Shown here in pieces: positions 1-7,586 of a DNA stretch of 42,366 nt. The first letter of the stretch is position 1; the number at the start of each line of letters is the position of its first letter. Under the pieces are notes generated by a model. The model made no database searches. It was not told where the DNA came from and saw nothing but the letters and a program-made list of their open reading frames with translations. The DNA comes from Bacteroidia bacterium. GTDB lineage: Bacteria > Bacteroidota > Bacteroidia > Bacteroidales > Azobacteroidaceae. The stretch lies in NCBI GenBank assembly GCA_025996865.1, contig BNTV01000032.1, forward strand, positions 1 to 42,366. Reading direction: 5' to 3'. The translations under genes and the position numbers were made by a program.

Positions 1-111
1 AATCCGACAGAATGGTTGACCGATGTCCTGAATCGTATCAATGAACACAAAGTAAACGAACTAGCCGATTTGCTCCCTATGAACTGGGCGGAAAAAAATC
101 CGCAAGAGTAG
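1..111 (+). pseudogene. IS66-family transposase, C-terminal end (cut by window edge)
   Basis: The first 37 codons are open up to a TAG at 109-111. They read WLTDVLNRI, then NELADLLPMNW, which matches the C-terminal element of IS66 TnpC transposases (usual form: LTDVL.RI....I.eLLPWNW). Only the tail is in the window, so it cannot be said whether the full transposase upstream is intact. The next reading frame, a truncated paralogue of the gene at 1430, starts 9 bases after the stop. An IS66 end is therefore probably the event that removed that gene's signal peptide. No inverted repeat of the element could be identified in so short a tail. Confidence 0.7.
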
Positions 112-119
112 ATTACCGA

Positions 120-890
120 ATGCTTACGGTAAATGCTTCCATTCTGTTGGGCGCTTTCAACCATGCGGCAAGGGAAGGCAAAAAGCCTAAGCTACCCGGC
201 GAAATCGCAACCAATGAGGCGCGAATCAAAATCGGCAAACTCTGGGAAGCAAGCCCGATATTGTGTTATAAAAGGAAAATAAAAACGGGCTGTCGAAATA
301 TTCTGTCCGGCGAACGGGAAATCCGCAAGATTCCTATAACAATGCTTTCAGCGGACAAGGAATCCCCAAACGAGGAAATAGCGCTCATTTTTAATCACGC
401 CGGACAAATAAGCGATTTGAACATTACCATAAAATCCGAAATTATTAAAGATGCAGGCGAATGGGAACTGTCTCAGGAAGAAGGCATAAACTACAATAAG
501 ATTATTGATTTTCTCGAAAAGTTCCGCACGGCATACGCTTGCAAAGATATTGAGTATATCAAAAATATTTATAGCATTGGCATCCATAATTTTTACGACA
601 ATCAAGTAAAAAGAAAAAAACAATATCTCACAGACTTAAAAAAGGCTTTTAATAAAAAAGCTTATGTGAATGTTGTTTTCGATTTTGTAGAAATAGAACC
701 GCATCCGGGAAAATACAGCATTTACGGCGTAACGGTAAAGCAGCGATGGAAGTCCTCGACTTTCAGTGATGTGGGATTCCTTTACTTGCTCATTGATTGC
801 CGCAAGGGATACGAAATGCAAATTTTCGTAAGAGCATGGTCGCCGGACAGGATATTTGATTTCGCTTTTTTTGATGAAATTAGAAATTAA
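120..890 (+). CDS. Truncated paralogue of the secreted NTF2-like protein at 1430
   Basis: This 256-residue frame aligns along its whole length with the product of 1430-2392. Shared blocks are EGKKPK.PG, IATNEARIKIG, FLEKFRTAY.CKDI, VEPHPGKY.IYGVT and VGFLYLLIDC. It lacks the first 45 or so residues of that paralogue, including the signal peptide and the Cys-containing start of the mature protein. It also lacks about 24 residues in the middle, after the block IYS. The C-terminal half looks like an NTF2/SnoaL-like fold. The ATG at 120 lies 9 bases after the end of the IS66 reading frame, and no promoter is visible. It may be a decaying copy that is no longer exported. What the family binds or does is unknown. 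Confidence 0.6.
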   Translation: MLTVNASILLGAFNHAAREGKKPKLPGEIATNEARIKIGKLWEASPILCYKRKIKTGCRNILSGEREIRKIPITMLSADKESPNEEIALIFNHAGQISDLNITIKSEIIKDAGEWELSQEEGINYNKIIDFLEKFRTAYACKDIEYIKNIYSIGIHNFYDNQVKRKKQYLTDLKKAFNKKAYVNVVFDFVEIEPHPGKYSIYGVTVKQRWKSSTFSDVGFLYLLIDCRKGYEMQIFVRAWSPDRIFDFAFFDEIRN

Positions 891-902
891 AAATTAATAA
901 CC

Positions 903-1433
903 GTGAGAAAAAAAGGAACCCTGTTGTATTATTTTGTCACAGCCGTTTTGTTGCTGTATAGCCATTCTGTTGCATGTCAATCGCCGGATTGGGTCATTGA
1001 TTATAACATAGATAAGAAAACGGCGGACTTGGAATTGACCGATTCGCTACTCAACTTTCGGTGTGAGAAAAACGACGTTTCCGACAGCATTTATATCAGC
1101 CTATTCAGCCAATATGCACCGGAAGAAGGTTTTACGCTTGGGCTTATACACCGCCGTTATGGAACTTTACCGCCGGAAATAAACATCGCAATGAAGGATT
1201 TTATATGTATGTTCTTCGACGACTTTGACTTTTATATTTCTATTGTCGAAAATGAAGAGCATATACTTAATTTCACAATAATTTTGAAACATAAGACTTT
1301 ACAATTCATTCACATGCTGCTTGCAACGACAAATAAAAAAGCGCTTGTAAGCGGTAAGGAAACCGTTAAAGCCGATTTTTATACTTATATTCCGCAACAT
1401 TCATTAAAAAAACAAAATACGATAGAAAAATGA
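903..1433 (+). CDS. Hypothetical secreted protein
   Basis: The 176-residue product starts at GTG. It has a basic start (MRKKG), a hydrophobic stretch at about residues 8-22 and a plausible signal peptidase site near VACQS. The rest is soluble, with several aromatic, acidic stretches (for example MFFDDFDFY). I do not recognise a family. The stop overlaps the start of the next gene at 1430 by 4 bases (ATGA type), so the two are almost certainly co-transcribed and translationally coupled. The gene lies between the two NTF2-like paralogues. The duplication that made them either included this gene and later lost one copy, or happened on either side of it. Confidence 0.6.
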   Translation: MRKKGTLLYYFVTAVLLLYSHSVACQSPDWVIDYNIDKKTADLELTDSLLNFRCEKNDVSDSIYISLFSQYAPEEGFTLGLIHRRYGTLPPEINIAMKDFICMFFDDFDFYISIVENEEHILNFTIILKHKTLQFIHMLLATTNKKALVSGKETVKADFYTYIPQHSLKKQNTIEK

Positions 1434-2392
1434 AAATCTTGAAATTTTATTTAACGCTACTGATGTGTTTCGTCCTCGCAAATCTGAAAATGATGGCACA
1501 GGACTGCATCTCAATGCAAGTTACCGAAGGATGTAACAGCGAAACGCTGAAATCGACGATTGAAAGCAATGTGTCCGTCCTGTTGAACGCTTTCAACCAG
1601 GCTGCAAAGGAAGGTAAAAAACCAAAAATCCCCGGCGGAATCGCAACCAACGAGGCGCGAATCAAAATCGGCGAACTCTGGAAAACCAGTCCGATATCCT
1701 GCACCGAAAGCCAACTGAAAAAGACTTGCCAAAATGCGCCATCCGGCGATTATCAGGTAAGCGGGATTCCTGTTTCCATGCTTTCGGCGGAGAAAGAAAC
1801 CCAAAGCGAGGAAATCGCAATCAGTTTTAATTCCAACGGGCAAATCAGCGACCTGAATATATCCATCAAGCCGGAAATTATCGAAATTAAAGGCGAATTG
1901 CAGCCTGGCGACATCGTGAACAAAAACAAGATTCTTGACTTTCTCGAAAAGTTCCGCACAGCCTATAACTGCAAGGATATTGGATATCTTGAAACCGTTT
2001 ACAGCGAAGATGCATTGATTATCAATGCGGTAAAACGAAGTGTGCAGCGGGTGCCCGACAATATCAGCATGAGCATCAAGAGCAATGATTTCGGTTACGA
2101 CTATCAAGTGAAGACCAAACAGGAATATATTACCAAACTGCGGCAGGTTTTCAAGAAAAACGCTTATGTAAACATCGTTTTTGACGCCATTGAGGTAGAG
2201 CCGCATCCCGGAAAATACAACATTTACGGCGTAACGCTCAAACAACATTGGAAATCTTCGACTTACAGTGATGTGGGATTCCTTTACCTGCTCATTGATT
2301 GCAGCAAGGAACACGAAATGCAAATTTTCGTAAGGGCATGGTCGCCCGAAAAACTATTTAATTTTACCTATTTCGATGATATAAGAATTTAA
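1430..2392 (+). CDS. Secreted protein with NTF2-like C-terminal domain
   Basis: The 320-residue product has a signal peptide (about residues 1-23, ending near MMAQDC) and two parts. The N-terminal part, about 30-150, carries AFNQAAKEGKKPK and EARIKIGELW. The C-terminal part, about 165-320, begins KILDFLEKFRTAYNCKDI and ends AWSPEKLFNF. The helical start with a following Y.ED motif, then antiparallel strands such as KYNIYGVTLKQHW and VGFLYLLIDC, is the pattern of an NTF2/SnoaL-like cone fold. That assignment is by pattern only. It overlaps the preceding gene by 4 bases and lies 34 bases upstream of another secreted protein, so it sits in a run of exported proteins. A truncated paralogue lies at 120-890. 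Function is unknown. Confidence 0.65.
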   Translation: MKILKFYLTLLMCFVLANLKMMAQDCISMQVTEGCNSETLKSTIESNVSVLLNAFNQAAKEGKKPKIPGGIATNEARIKIGELWKTSPISCTESQLKKTCQNAPSGDYQVSGIPVSMLSAEKETQSEEIAISFNSNGQISDLNISIKPEIIEIKGELQPGDIVNKNKILDFLEKFRTAYNCKDIGYLETVYSEDALIINAVKRSVQRVPDNISMSIKSNDFGYDYQVKTKQEYITKLRQVFKKNAYVNIVFDAIEVEPHPGKYNIYGVTLKQHWKSSTYSDVGFLYLLIDCSKEHEMQIFVRAWSPEKLFNFTYFDDIRI

Positions 2393-2426
2393 CAAAAAAT
2401 ATTTTTAACTTAATAATTTCAGTAAA

Positions 2427-3842
2427 ATGAAGAAGTATCTGTTTTTATTTATCTTGGCGCTTACTACAAGCGCAATGGTGCACGCACAACGACAATTGGA
2501 AATTAAAGAATTGCCCGACAAAATCGCCTACAATGGCGAGGGCAAAGACGCTATCGTAGTAGTGGCGGCAGACAACATTTTTAAGCTCGAATTTTCGACC
2601 AATCTTGACGGCGAAAGAGGTTCTCTAATCGAAAATCAGGAAGTTGAGGCAAAAGGCAGAGAAAATGAATATACGCTGACTGTCAATGCCGCAAAATCCA
2701 AGGGAGCTACGTTGATAATCCGGTGTCCGGATTACAGCGATTTGTCGCTCCGGATCAACCTTTCCGCGAATCAGGCTATCAAATACCAAATAGACGATCC
2801 GCTCTATCCAGACAACAAGCCTTGTCCGGTAAAGCACAAGCTTTCCGGAGACAATTTTTTCAACACATCTTCTTACAGCAGGGCAAGAACGGAATACGTA
2901 GAGTCGCTGAAATGCTGGGATGCACAGTACAAAGCAAAAGTCGATACGGCCGAAATCGGACGCAAAATCAACGATATTGATACGATTTTCCGCTTGCTGA
3001 AAGAAATCGAAGACGTAGAAATGCGTTTGGTCTTAAACGAAGATTACAAAAGCCTTTATGAAAAATACAACCGGATTTGCGAGTTAAACGCCACGGAGGA
3101 TAATTTGAAAAAGAAAAGAGAAGCGCTTTTAACTTACATCGGTAAATGTGTTACCTATACCAGAGCTGCCGATTCGGTTTTCCAGAAGAATCCGAGCAGC
3201 ATAGAAGTTTTGGAAAATTACAAAAAAATAATTGCATTGGGGTGCGAAAATTCAGAATTGGCAAAATCCCGTATAGAAACATGGAATAACCAGTCTATCA
3301 ATGACACTCGCCACGTATTTACTTACGAATACGAAAAGGATAACAAAATTGGGATTTCTTCGGGTAATTACAACAACAACTGGAACGTTAGCGGTTATTT
3401 TACACTTCACATCAATCCGAACATATTCGACTTGTCGCGATTGGAAGACAGCGATACCTTGCAGACCGAGGCGAATATTTCATTCGGATGGACACTGAAA
3501 CTCTTCAGGCTGAAAGACATTGTTCCGAAAAACAGTGGTTTTTTCAACTCCGGCGTGTGGCTCTTTTTCGGACCCGGCGCTACGGCTATTTGTAAAGTCA
3601 ACCCTAAAAACAGTTTTAATTTAGAAGGAAATGAATTAGAGCGGTTTTACTACCATTATGCATTTTCGCCTGAAGCGGGACTTCTGTTGAAACTTACCAT
3701 ACCCAAGCGAAGTGCGTCGCAGCGGGCGGGCGTAGGTTTGGTTTTGCGCTACACCTATCAATACAGGCACGCCTTTAAAAAGGAAGATGACCTTTTGTTC
3801 GGCGCTTCGAAAAATTTCTTGGGCTTTGGCCTCTGTTTCTAA
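2427..3842 (+). CDS. Secreted protein: beta-rich start, helical centre, beta-barrel-like end
   Basis: This is a 471-residue protein with a clear signal peptide (MKKYLFLFILALTTSAMVHAQ). Residues about 22-125 are rich in short beta strands. Residues about 140-290 are helical and charged, with regular heptad-like spacing around EIEDVEMRL and YEKYNRICEL, perhaps TPR-like. From about 300 the sequence alternates polar and hydrophobic residues (VSGYFTLHINP, GVWLFFGPGA, GVGLVLRYTYQY) and ends in Phe (GFGLCF), as outer-membrane barrel proteins do. I infer a periplasmic or outer-membrane protein with a C-terminal membrane-associated barrel. The family is not recognised. It is 34 bases after the preceding gene and 42 before the next small barrel protein, in the same direction. 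Confidence 0.6.
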   Translation: MKKYLFLFILALTTSAMVHAQRQLEIKELPDKIAYNGEGKDAIVVVAADNIFKLEFSTNLDGERGSLIENQEVEAKGRENEYTLTVNAAKSKGATLIIRCPDYSDLSLRINLSANQAIKYQIDDPLYPDNKPCPVKHKLSGDNFFNTSSYSRARTEYVESLKCWDAQYKAKVDTAEIGRKINDIDTIFRLLKEIEDVEMRLVLNEDYKSLYEKYNRICELNATEDNLKKKREALLTYIGKCVTYTRAADSVFQKNPSSIEVLENYKKIIALGCENSELAKSRIETWNNQSINDTRHVFTYEYEKDNKIGISSGNYNNNWNVSGYFTLHINPNIFDLSRLEDSDTLQTEANISFGWTLKLFRLKDIVPKNSGFFNSGVWLFFGPGATAICKVNPKNSFNLEGNELERFYYHYAFSPEAGLLLKLTIPKRSASQRAGVGLVLRYTYQYRHAFKKEDDLLFGASKNFLGFGLCF

Positions 3843-3884
3843 TAAAATGACACTTTATTTATTCATTATTAAATATTTATAAAA

Positions 3885-4376
3885 ATGAAAAGTTTGTTTA
3901 AAATCATGCTGCTGGTAGCGGCAATCGTGTGCGTATCGAATGTTTCGGCGCAGGAAAAGGGAATGAAAGCGTTTGGCGGAGGTTTAACCTACCTTACTGA
4001 CGAAGGTTACTCCAATACCGGGGTAAACCTGAAATTCCAGTACAACCTCACAGACCCTATCCGTCTGGAACCATCTGTTACTTTCTTTTTACCCAAAGAC
4101 AAGGTAAATTCTCTTGATTTGAGCCTCAATGCTCACTATCTGTTCAGTCTGAACGACGATTTTATGGTTTATCCGCTCGTAGGATTCGGCGTAATGCGTT
4201 CTTCATCGGAAGGATATAGTAATTCCGATATGCTGCTCAACCTCGGCGCCGGAATTGACTACTGGATTACCGACAATCTGATTGGAAATTTCGAGATTAA
4301 GCTAAAGAGCGCAAACACCGAATCGGTAGGATACTCCTGGTACAATGTTTCGGTAGGCGTAGCGTATGTATTTTAA
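3885..4376 (+). CDS. Small outer-membrane beta-barrel protein
   Basis: The 163-residue product has a signal peptide (KIMLLVAAIVCVSNVSAQ). The mature chain shows eight or so alternating amphipathic strands: AFGGGLTYLT, VNLKFQYNLT, IRLEPSVTFFL, SLDLSLNAHYLF, FMVYPLVGFGVM, MLLNLGAGIDYWI, LIGNFEIKLKS and WYNVSVGVAYVF. It ends in Phe. This fits the OMP_b-brl (porin-like, OmpW/OmpA-barrel-sized) families. It probably sits in the outer membrane, and no catalytic role is suggested. It is the last gene of the secreted-protein run. A hairpin-forming repeat follows within 40 bases of the stop. Confidence 0.75.
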   Translation: MKSLFKIMLLVAAIVCVSNVSAQEKGMKAFGGGLTYLTDEGYSNTGVNLKFQYNLTDPIRLEPSVTFFLPKDKVNSLDLSLNAHYLFSLNDDFMVYPLVGFGVMRSSSEGYSNSDMLLNLGAGIDYWITDNLIGNFEIKLKSANTESVGYSWYNVSVGVAYVF

Positions 4377-4392
4377 GCGATCATCCAATGAC

Positions 4393-4436
4393 GCATGCAG
4401 CGAAAATTCCATGCGCATGCAGCAAAAACTGCGTGC
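4393..4436. repeat. Two 22-bp near-repeats, the second a hairpin
   Basis: Two 22-base units lie in tandem at 4393-4414 and 4415-4436, both beginning GCATGCAGC and ending ATGC or GTGC. The second folds on itself: GCATGCAG pairs with CTGCGTGC (one G-T pair) around a 6-base A-rich loop. The position just after the barrel gene suggests a terminator or REP-like intergenic repeat. There is no long T tract directly after the stem, so an intrinsic terminator is not certain. Confidence 0.4.
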
Positions 4437-4454
4437 GTATGCAATTTTTACCGC

Positions 4455-4674
4455 CTCGTACATACGAAGTTTCAAAACATCATTCAACGAAGGTTTTCGA
4501 TTGGATAATGTTCTATTCCATATTCTTCCACTAAATCGGCGAGTAAATCCAACGCTATGAAATCAGGGTCATCCGGCGGAGTATCTTCTTTTACAATATT
4601 AATTTGTTTCTAATGAACAAATTGTTCAACGGCTATTGGGTAAAATCGTTTAATGTAGTTATCTTTGTATTCAT
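4455..4674 (-). pseudogene. HigA-like antitoxin, 5' portion only, with frameshifts
   Basis: Read on the minus strand from an ATG at 4672-4674, the sequence gives MNTKITTLNDFTQ. After a frameshift it gives AVEQFVH, a TAG, then KQINIVKEDTPPDD and DLLADLVEEYGIEHYPI. A one-base deletion near 4496 shifts the frame again into KPSLNDVLKLRMYE. This is the N-terminal region that precedes the HTH in HigA-type antitoxins. Homology stops at 4455, so the HTH domain is missing. The last 75 bases, about 4455-4529, match the start of the other antitoxin copy at about 6008-6082. The promoter of the neighbouring ATPase gene lies inside this fragment, on the opposite strand. Confidence 0.6.
4636..4667 (+). promoter_or_regulatory. 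Promoter for the ATPase-like gene at 4694
   Basis: The -7 box TATCTTTG at 4660-4667 matches the Bacteroidota consensus TAnnTTTG exactly. A TTG at 4636-4638 lies 21 bases upstream as the -33 element. The ATG at 4694 follows 26 bases downstream. Confidence 0.55.
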
Positions 4675-4693
4675 AAATGAATAATTTTGAGTC

Positions 4694-5887
4694 ATGAAAA
4701 ATTTACCGATAGGCATACAATCGTTTAAGAAGTTAAGGGAAGAGAATCGCCTTTATGTAGATAAGACTAAGTATATTCTCCAATTGGTTACAACCGGAAG
4801 TGTTTATTTTCTTTCCCGTCCGCGGAGATTTGGAAAATCGCTATTGGTGAGTACTATGACTGCACTTTTTCAAGGTAAAAAATCGCTGTTTGAGGGGCTT
4901 GATATTTATGATAAGTGGGATTGGACGCAGACAAATCCTGTTATAAGGTTGGATTTTGCCGGTATCAACAATGATACTGCGGCGAATTTGCAAGCGGACC
5001 TCGAAAAAGTCATACTAAAAACAGCACAGGAATATGGTATTTCGCTAACAAGAGAGGCTGCGGGCAGCTTTTTCGAATTAATCTCCAAACTCCATCAAAC
5101 CACCGGACGGCAAGTGGTTGTTTTGATTGATGAGTACGACAAGCCTATCATTGACCATCTGACGGATTTGTCCGTTGCCGAAGAAAATCGCAATGTATTG
5201 AAAAGTTTCTACGGTATTTTGAAACCCGCCGACGAACATTTGCGCTTTGTATTGCTGACCGGCGTTTCCAAATTTAACAAAGTATCCATCTTTTCGGAGC
5301 TGAATAACCTGAATGACATTACGATGGATGATCGGTATGCCTCTATATGCGGATACACGCAAACAGAATTAGAAACTTGTTTCGACGAATATATCGAACG
5401 ATTGCAAGAGGAGTATCAAATGGAGAAAACGGATGTGTTGAATACCATTCGCAAATGGTATGATGGCTATTCGTGGGATGGAAGTACTTCCGTTTACAAT
5501 CCGTTTTCCACTTTATTGCTGTTCGACAAAAAAATAGTGTCCAATTATTGGTTTGAAACCGGTACGCCTACCTTTTTAATTAATCTGATTAAGGAAAAGA
5601 ACGGCATTCAATTCGTATTGGATTCGATAATGGTGGAAGATGCAGCATTCATAGGTTATGATATTCGGCAGATAGATATTGTCCCTATTCTGTTTCAAAC
5701 GGGTTATCTGACGGTGAAAAGCAAACAAACACCGGCGATGGCTCCACCTGAATACATTTTGGGCGTTCCCAATAAAGAGGTGCATGATTCACTGATGCGG
5801 TTTTTGGTGAGCGGATATGCCAATTTTCCGGTTTCGCAAACCGACAATTTAAACAGCTCCAAGAATAATGTTCGCATCAATATTTAA
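4694..5887 (+). CDS. AAA-ATPase-like/DUF1703 protein lacking its nuclease domain
   Basis: The 397-residue product begins with the family signature LPIGIQSFKKLREENRLYVDKT. Next come the Walker A-like RPRRFGKSLL (about 43-52), the Walker B VVVLIDEYDKP (about 146-156), LLTGVSKFNKVSIFSELNNL and RKWYDGYSW. These define the Pfam AAA-ATPase_like family, which normally carries a C-terminal PD-(D/E)XK nuclease domain (DUF1703) and runs to about 510-530 residues. Family similarity ends near LMRFLVSGY (about residue 382). The last 13 codons read antisense through the 3' end of an antitoxin gene. The nuclease is therefore missing and the gene is probably a broken remnant. It has a good promoter of its own. 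The family is highly expanded in Bacteroidota and its role is unknown. Confidence 0.75.
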   Translation: MKNLPIGIQSFKKLREENRLYVDKTKYILQLVTTGSVYFLSRPRRFGKSLLVSTMTALFQGKKSLFEGLDIYDKWDWTQTNPVIRLDFAGINNDTAANLQADLEKVILKTAQEYGISLTREAAGSFFELISKLHQTTGRQVVVLIDEYDKPIIDHLTDLSVAEENRNVLKSFYGILKPADEHLRFVLLTGVSKFNKVSIFSELNNLNDITMDDRYASICGYTQTELETCFDEYIERLQEEYQMEKTDVLNTIRKWYDGYSWDGSTSVYNPFSTLLLFDKKIVSNYWFETGTPTFLINLIKEKNGIQFVLDSIMVEDAAFIGYDIRQIDIVPILFQTGYLTVKSKQTPAMAPPEYILGVPNKEVHDSLMRFLVSGYANFPVSQTDNLNSSKNNVRINI

Positions 5888-6097
5888 TTTCCGGTGCATT
5901 TTACAAGCTACTTGAAAAGTCGGTTCCGATTTTCCGGTAAGGTATTCGCTTACTCTTGGTGCGCTTATCCCAAGCAATTCGGCTAACGATTTTTGGGTTA
6001 AATCCATCTCGTACATACGAAGTTTCAAAACATCATTCAGCGAAGGTTTTCCGATTGGATAATGTTCTATTCTATATTTTCCCAAGTTAATAATCAT
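5849..6097 (-). CDS. HigA-like XRE antitoxin, N-terminally shortened
   Basis: The 82-residue product contains EHYPIGKPSLNDVLKLRMYE, the usual run-in of HigA-type antitoxins. A helix-turn-helix follows: TQKSLAELLGISAPRVSEYLTG, about residues 34-53, then LNIDANIIL. Typical family members are 110-130 residues. Here the part before EHYPI is replaced by a short unrelated start, MIINLGKYR. No toxin gene lies next to it on either side, so it is an orphan. Its 3' end is antisense to the last codons of the truncated ATPase gene. The first half of a sister copy lies at 4455-4674. It may still bind DNA through the complete HTH. Confidence 0.65.
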   Translation of the reverse strand: MIINLGKYRIEHYPIGKPSLNDVLKLRMYEMDLTQKSLAELLGISAPRVSEYLTGKSEPTFQVACKMHRKLNIDANIILGAV

Positions 6098-6113
6098 ATT
6101 TGAATAATAAATT

Positions 6114-6143
6114 TTGTTGTTTCAAATAAATATTGTACTTTCG
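6114..6143 (+). promoter_or_regulatory. Possible promoter, divergent from the antitoxin gene
   Basis: TTG at 6114-6116 and TACTTTCG at 6136-6143 are 19 bases apart. The -7 box differs from TAnnTTTG at one position. It points rightward toward 6390, about 250 bases away. A second and exact -7 box is nearer that gene, so this one may be secondary. Confidence 0.3.
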
Positions 6144-6158
6144 TATTTGACTATTAAA

Positions 6159-6192
6159 TCAGAAAAAGTCGTAAAATTTTGATTTTTTCTGA
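6159..6192. promoter_or_regulatory. 12-bp inverted repeat between divergent genes
   Basis: TCAGAAAAAGTC at 6159-6170 pairs with GATTTTTTCTGA at 6181-6192 (one G-T pair) around a 10-base loop. No T tract follows on the right. It lies between the orphan antitoxin and the DUF4105 gene, and could be an operator for the HTH protein or a weak terminator. Confidence 0.3.
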
Positions 6193-6354
6193 CTTATTGG
6201 TGATTTGCAAAAAAAATACGAATATGAAGCGAAGAATTTCAGATCCGTTGTATGCTGTATTTTGTATATAGTTTGACTGTTTTCTCCCAAAGGGTATCGT
6301 CCTGTCAAGAGACTTTTACTCCTCATTATATATATGTAATTGGAAATTTTTATG

Positions 6355-6362
6355 TATTTTTG
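6355..6362 (+). promoter_or_regulatory. -7 promoter box for the DUF4105 gene
   Basis: TATTTTTG matches TAnnTTTG exactly and lies 27 bases before the GTG at 6390. No good -33 TTG is seen at the expected distance. It supports the GTG start over the upstream in-frame TTG at 6252. Confidence 0.4.
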
Positions 6363-6389
6363 CTGAAAATTATAAACATTAATACTTCT

Positions 6390-7586
6390 GTGAAACGATT
6401 TATTTTTTCCGGCTTATTCCTGTTTTTCTCCTCATTCCTTATACAATCGCAGACAAACAGTGATTTGCAGGTTAGTTTACTGACGGTCATGCCCCGTTCG
6501 AAAGCGGTCTATACGATTTTTGGTCATACGGCTTTGCGTTTCTACTGCCCTTCCCGGTCGATTGATGCGGTTTTGAATTGGGGAACTTTCGATTCGGGCA
6601 AACCGAATTTTATGTATCATTTTCTTTTGGGAGAAACAGATTATTTTTTGAGCGAAGAATCGACTCGAAATTTCTTATATATCTATGAATTAGGAAACTC
6701 CACCGTAATTGAACAGGTTTTGAATATTCCCGACAGTTTGAAAGAGCCGTTGCTGCAGATGATGCAAACCAACCTCCTGCCTGAAAATATCGAATACCGC
6801 TATAATATTTTTTTCAATAATTGTACCACTCGTCCCCGCGATATTATTGAAAAGTTTTGCGGTGGAACATTAATTTATCCAAATCCGAATGAGGAAGTTA
6901 CAATAAGGAAATTAGTGCACGGCTGTACGGGACATTATCCCTGGATAGAATTTGGGATTGATTTGGTAATCGGAAACGGGGCCGATTCGCTGATTTCCCG
7001 ACGTACCGAGATGTTTTTACCCGAAAAGTTGATGAATCATTTAGACCAATCGGTTGTCAAAACGCCTGACGGAACGGAATTTCCCATCGTTCTTTCTTCA
7101 AACACAATGCTGCAACCGAGAAATGATATACATACAAAAAATATTTCACCATTTACAAAACCTATGCCTATAAGCATTTGTATATTCTTGATTTATTTTG
7201 GTTTAACGATTTTTGCTTGTTGGAAAAAACGAAACTGCCGCTTGCCTTTTGCCCTGTTGTTTTTGGTTGCCGGCCTTGGCGGATGTATCATTGCCTGCCT
7301 CGTTTTTTTCTCCCAACATCCTTGCACCTCGCCCAATTGGAACTTGGTTTGGCTACATCCTTTGCATTTGATTGGCTTTGCTGGATTCCTGTTTAAGAAA
7401 TATTATCCCTTGTTTCGTTGGTATCATGCTGTAAATTTTGTACTTTTGTCCTGTTTTTTGCTGGGTTGGCATTGGGTTCCGCAGGAGTTGAACAGGGCTT
7501 TTATTCCGATTGTCAGTTGTTTATGGCTTGTTTCGGGATACCGGTATTTGTTTTTAAAAAGAAAAAATGTTAAGAATAAAAGGTAA
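6390..7586 (+). CDS. DUF4105 (Lnb N-terminal periplasmic domain) membrane protein
   Basis: From GTG at 6390 the product is 398 residues. It has a signal peptide (VKRFIFSGLFLFFSSFLIQSQ), a periplasmic domain of about 230 residues and several C-terminal membrane helices (PISICIFLIYFGLTIFACW onward). The domain shows GHTALRFY and NNCTTRPRDI, with a conserved His and Cys. These are the hallmarks of DUF4105, the domain found at the N-terminus of the lipoprotein N-acyltransferase Lnb. Lipoprotein modification at the inner membrane is possible but not shown. The open frame extends to a TTG at 6252, but the upstream part is not signal-like and precedes a -7 box. The gene overlaps the next one by 20 bases, so the two are likely an operon. 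Confidence 0.7.
   Translation: MKRFIFSGLFLFFSSFLIQSQTNSDLQVSLLTVMPRSKAVYTIFGHTALRFYCPSRSIDAVLNWGTFDSGKPNFMYHFLLGETDYFLSEESTRNFLYIYELGNSTVIEQVLNIPDSLKEPLLQMMQTNLLPENIEYRYNIFFNNCTTRPRDIIEKFCGGTLIYPNPNEEVTIRKLVHGCTGHYPWIEFGIDLVIGNGADSLISRRTEMFLPEKLMNHLDQSVVKTPDGTEFPIVLSSNTMLQPRNDIHTKNISPFTKPMPISICIFLIYFGLTIFACWKKRNCRLPFALLFLVAGLGGCIIACLVFFSQHPCTSPNWNLVWLHPLHLIGFAGFLFKKYYPLFRWYHAVNFVLLSCFLLGWHWVPQELNRAFIPIVSCLWLVSGYRYLFLKRKNVKNKR

Noticed and set aside
6252..6389. N-terminal extension of the DUF4105 protein
   Set aside because: It starts at TTG before the -7 box at 6355. The signal peptide begins at the GTG at 6390.
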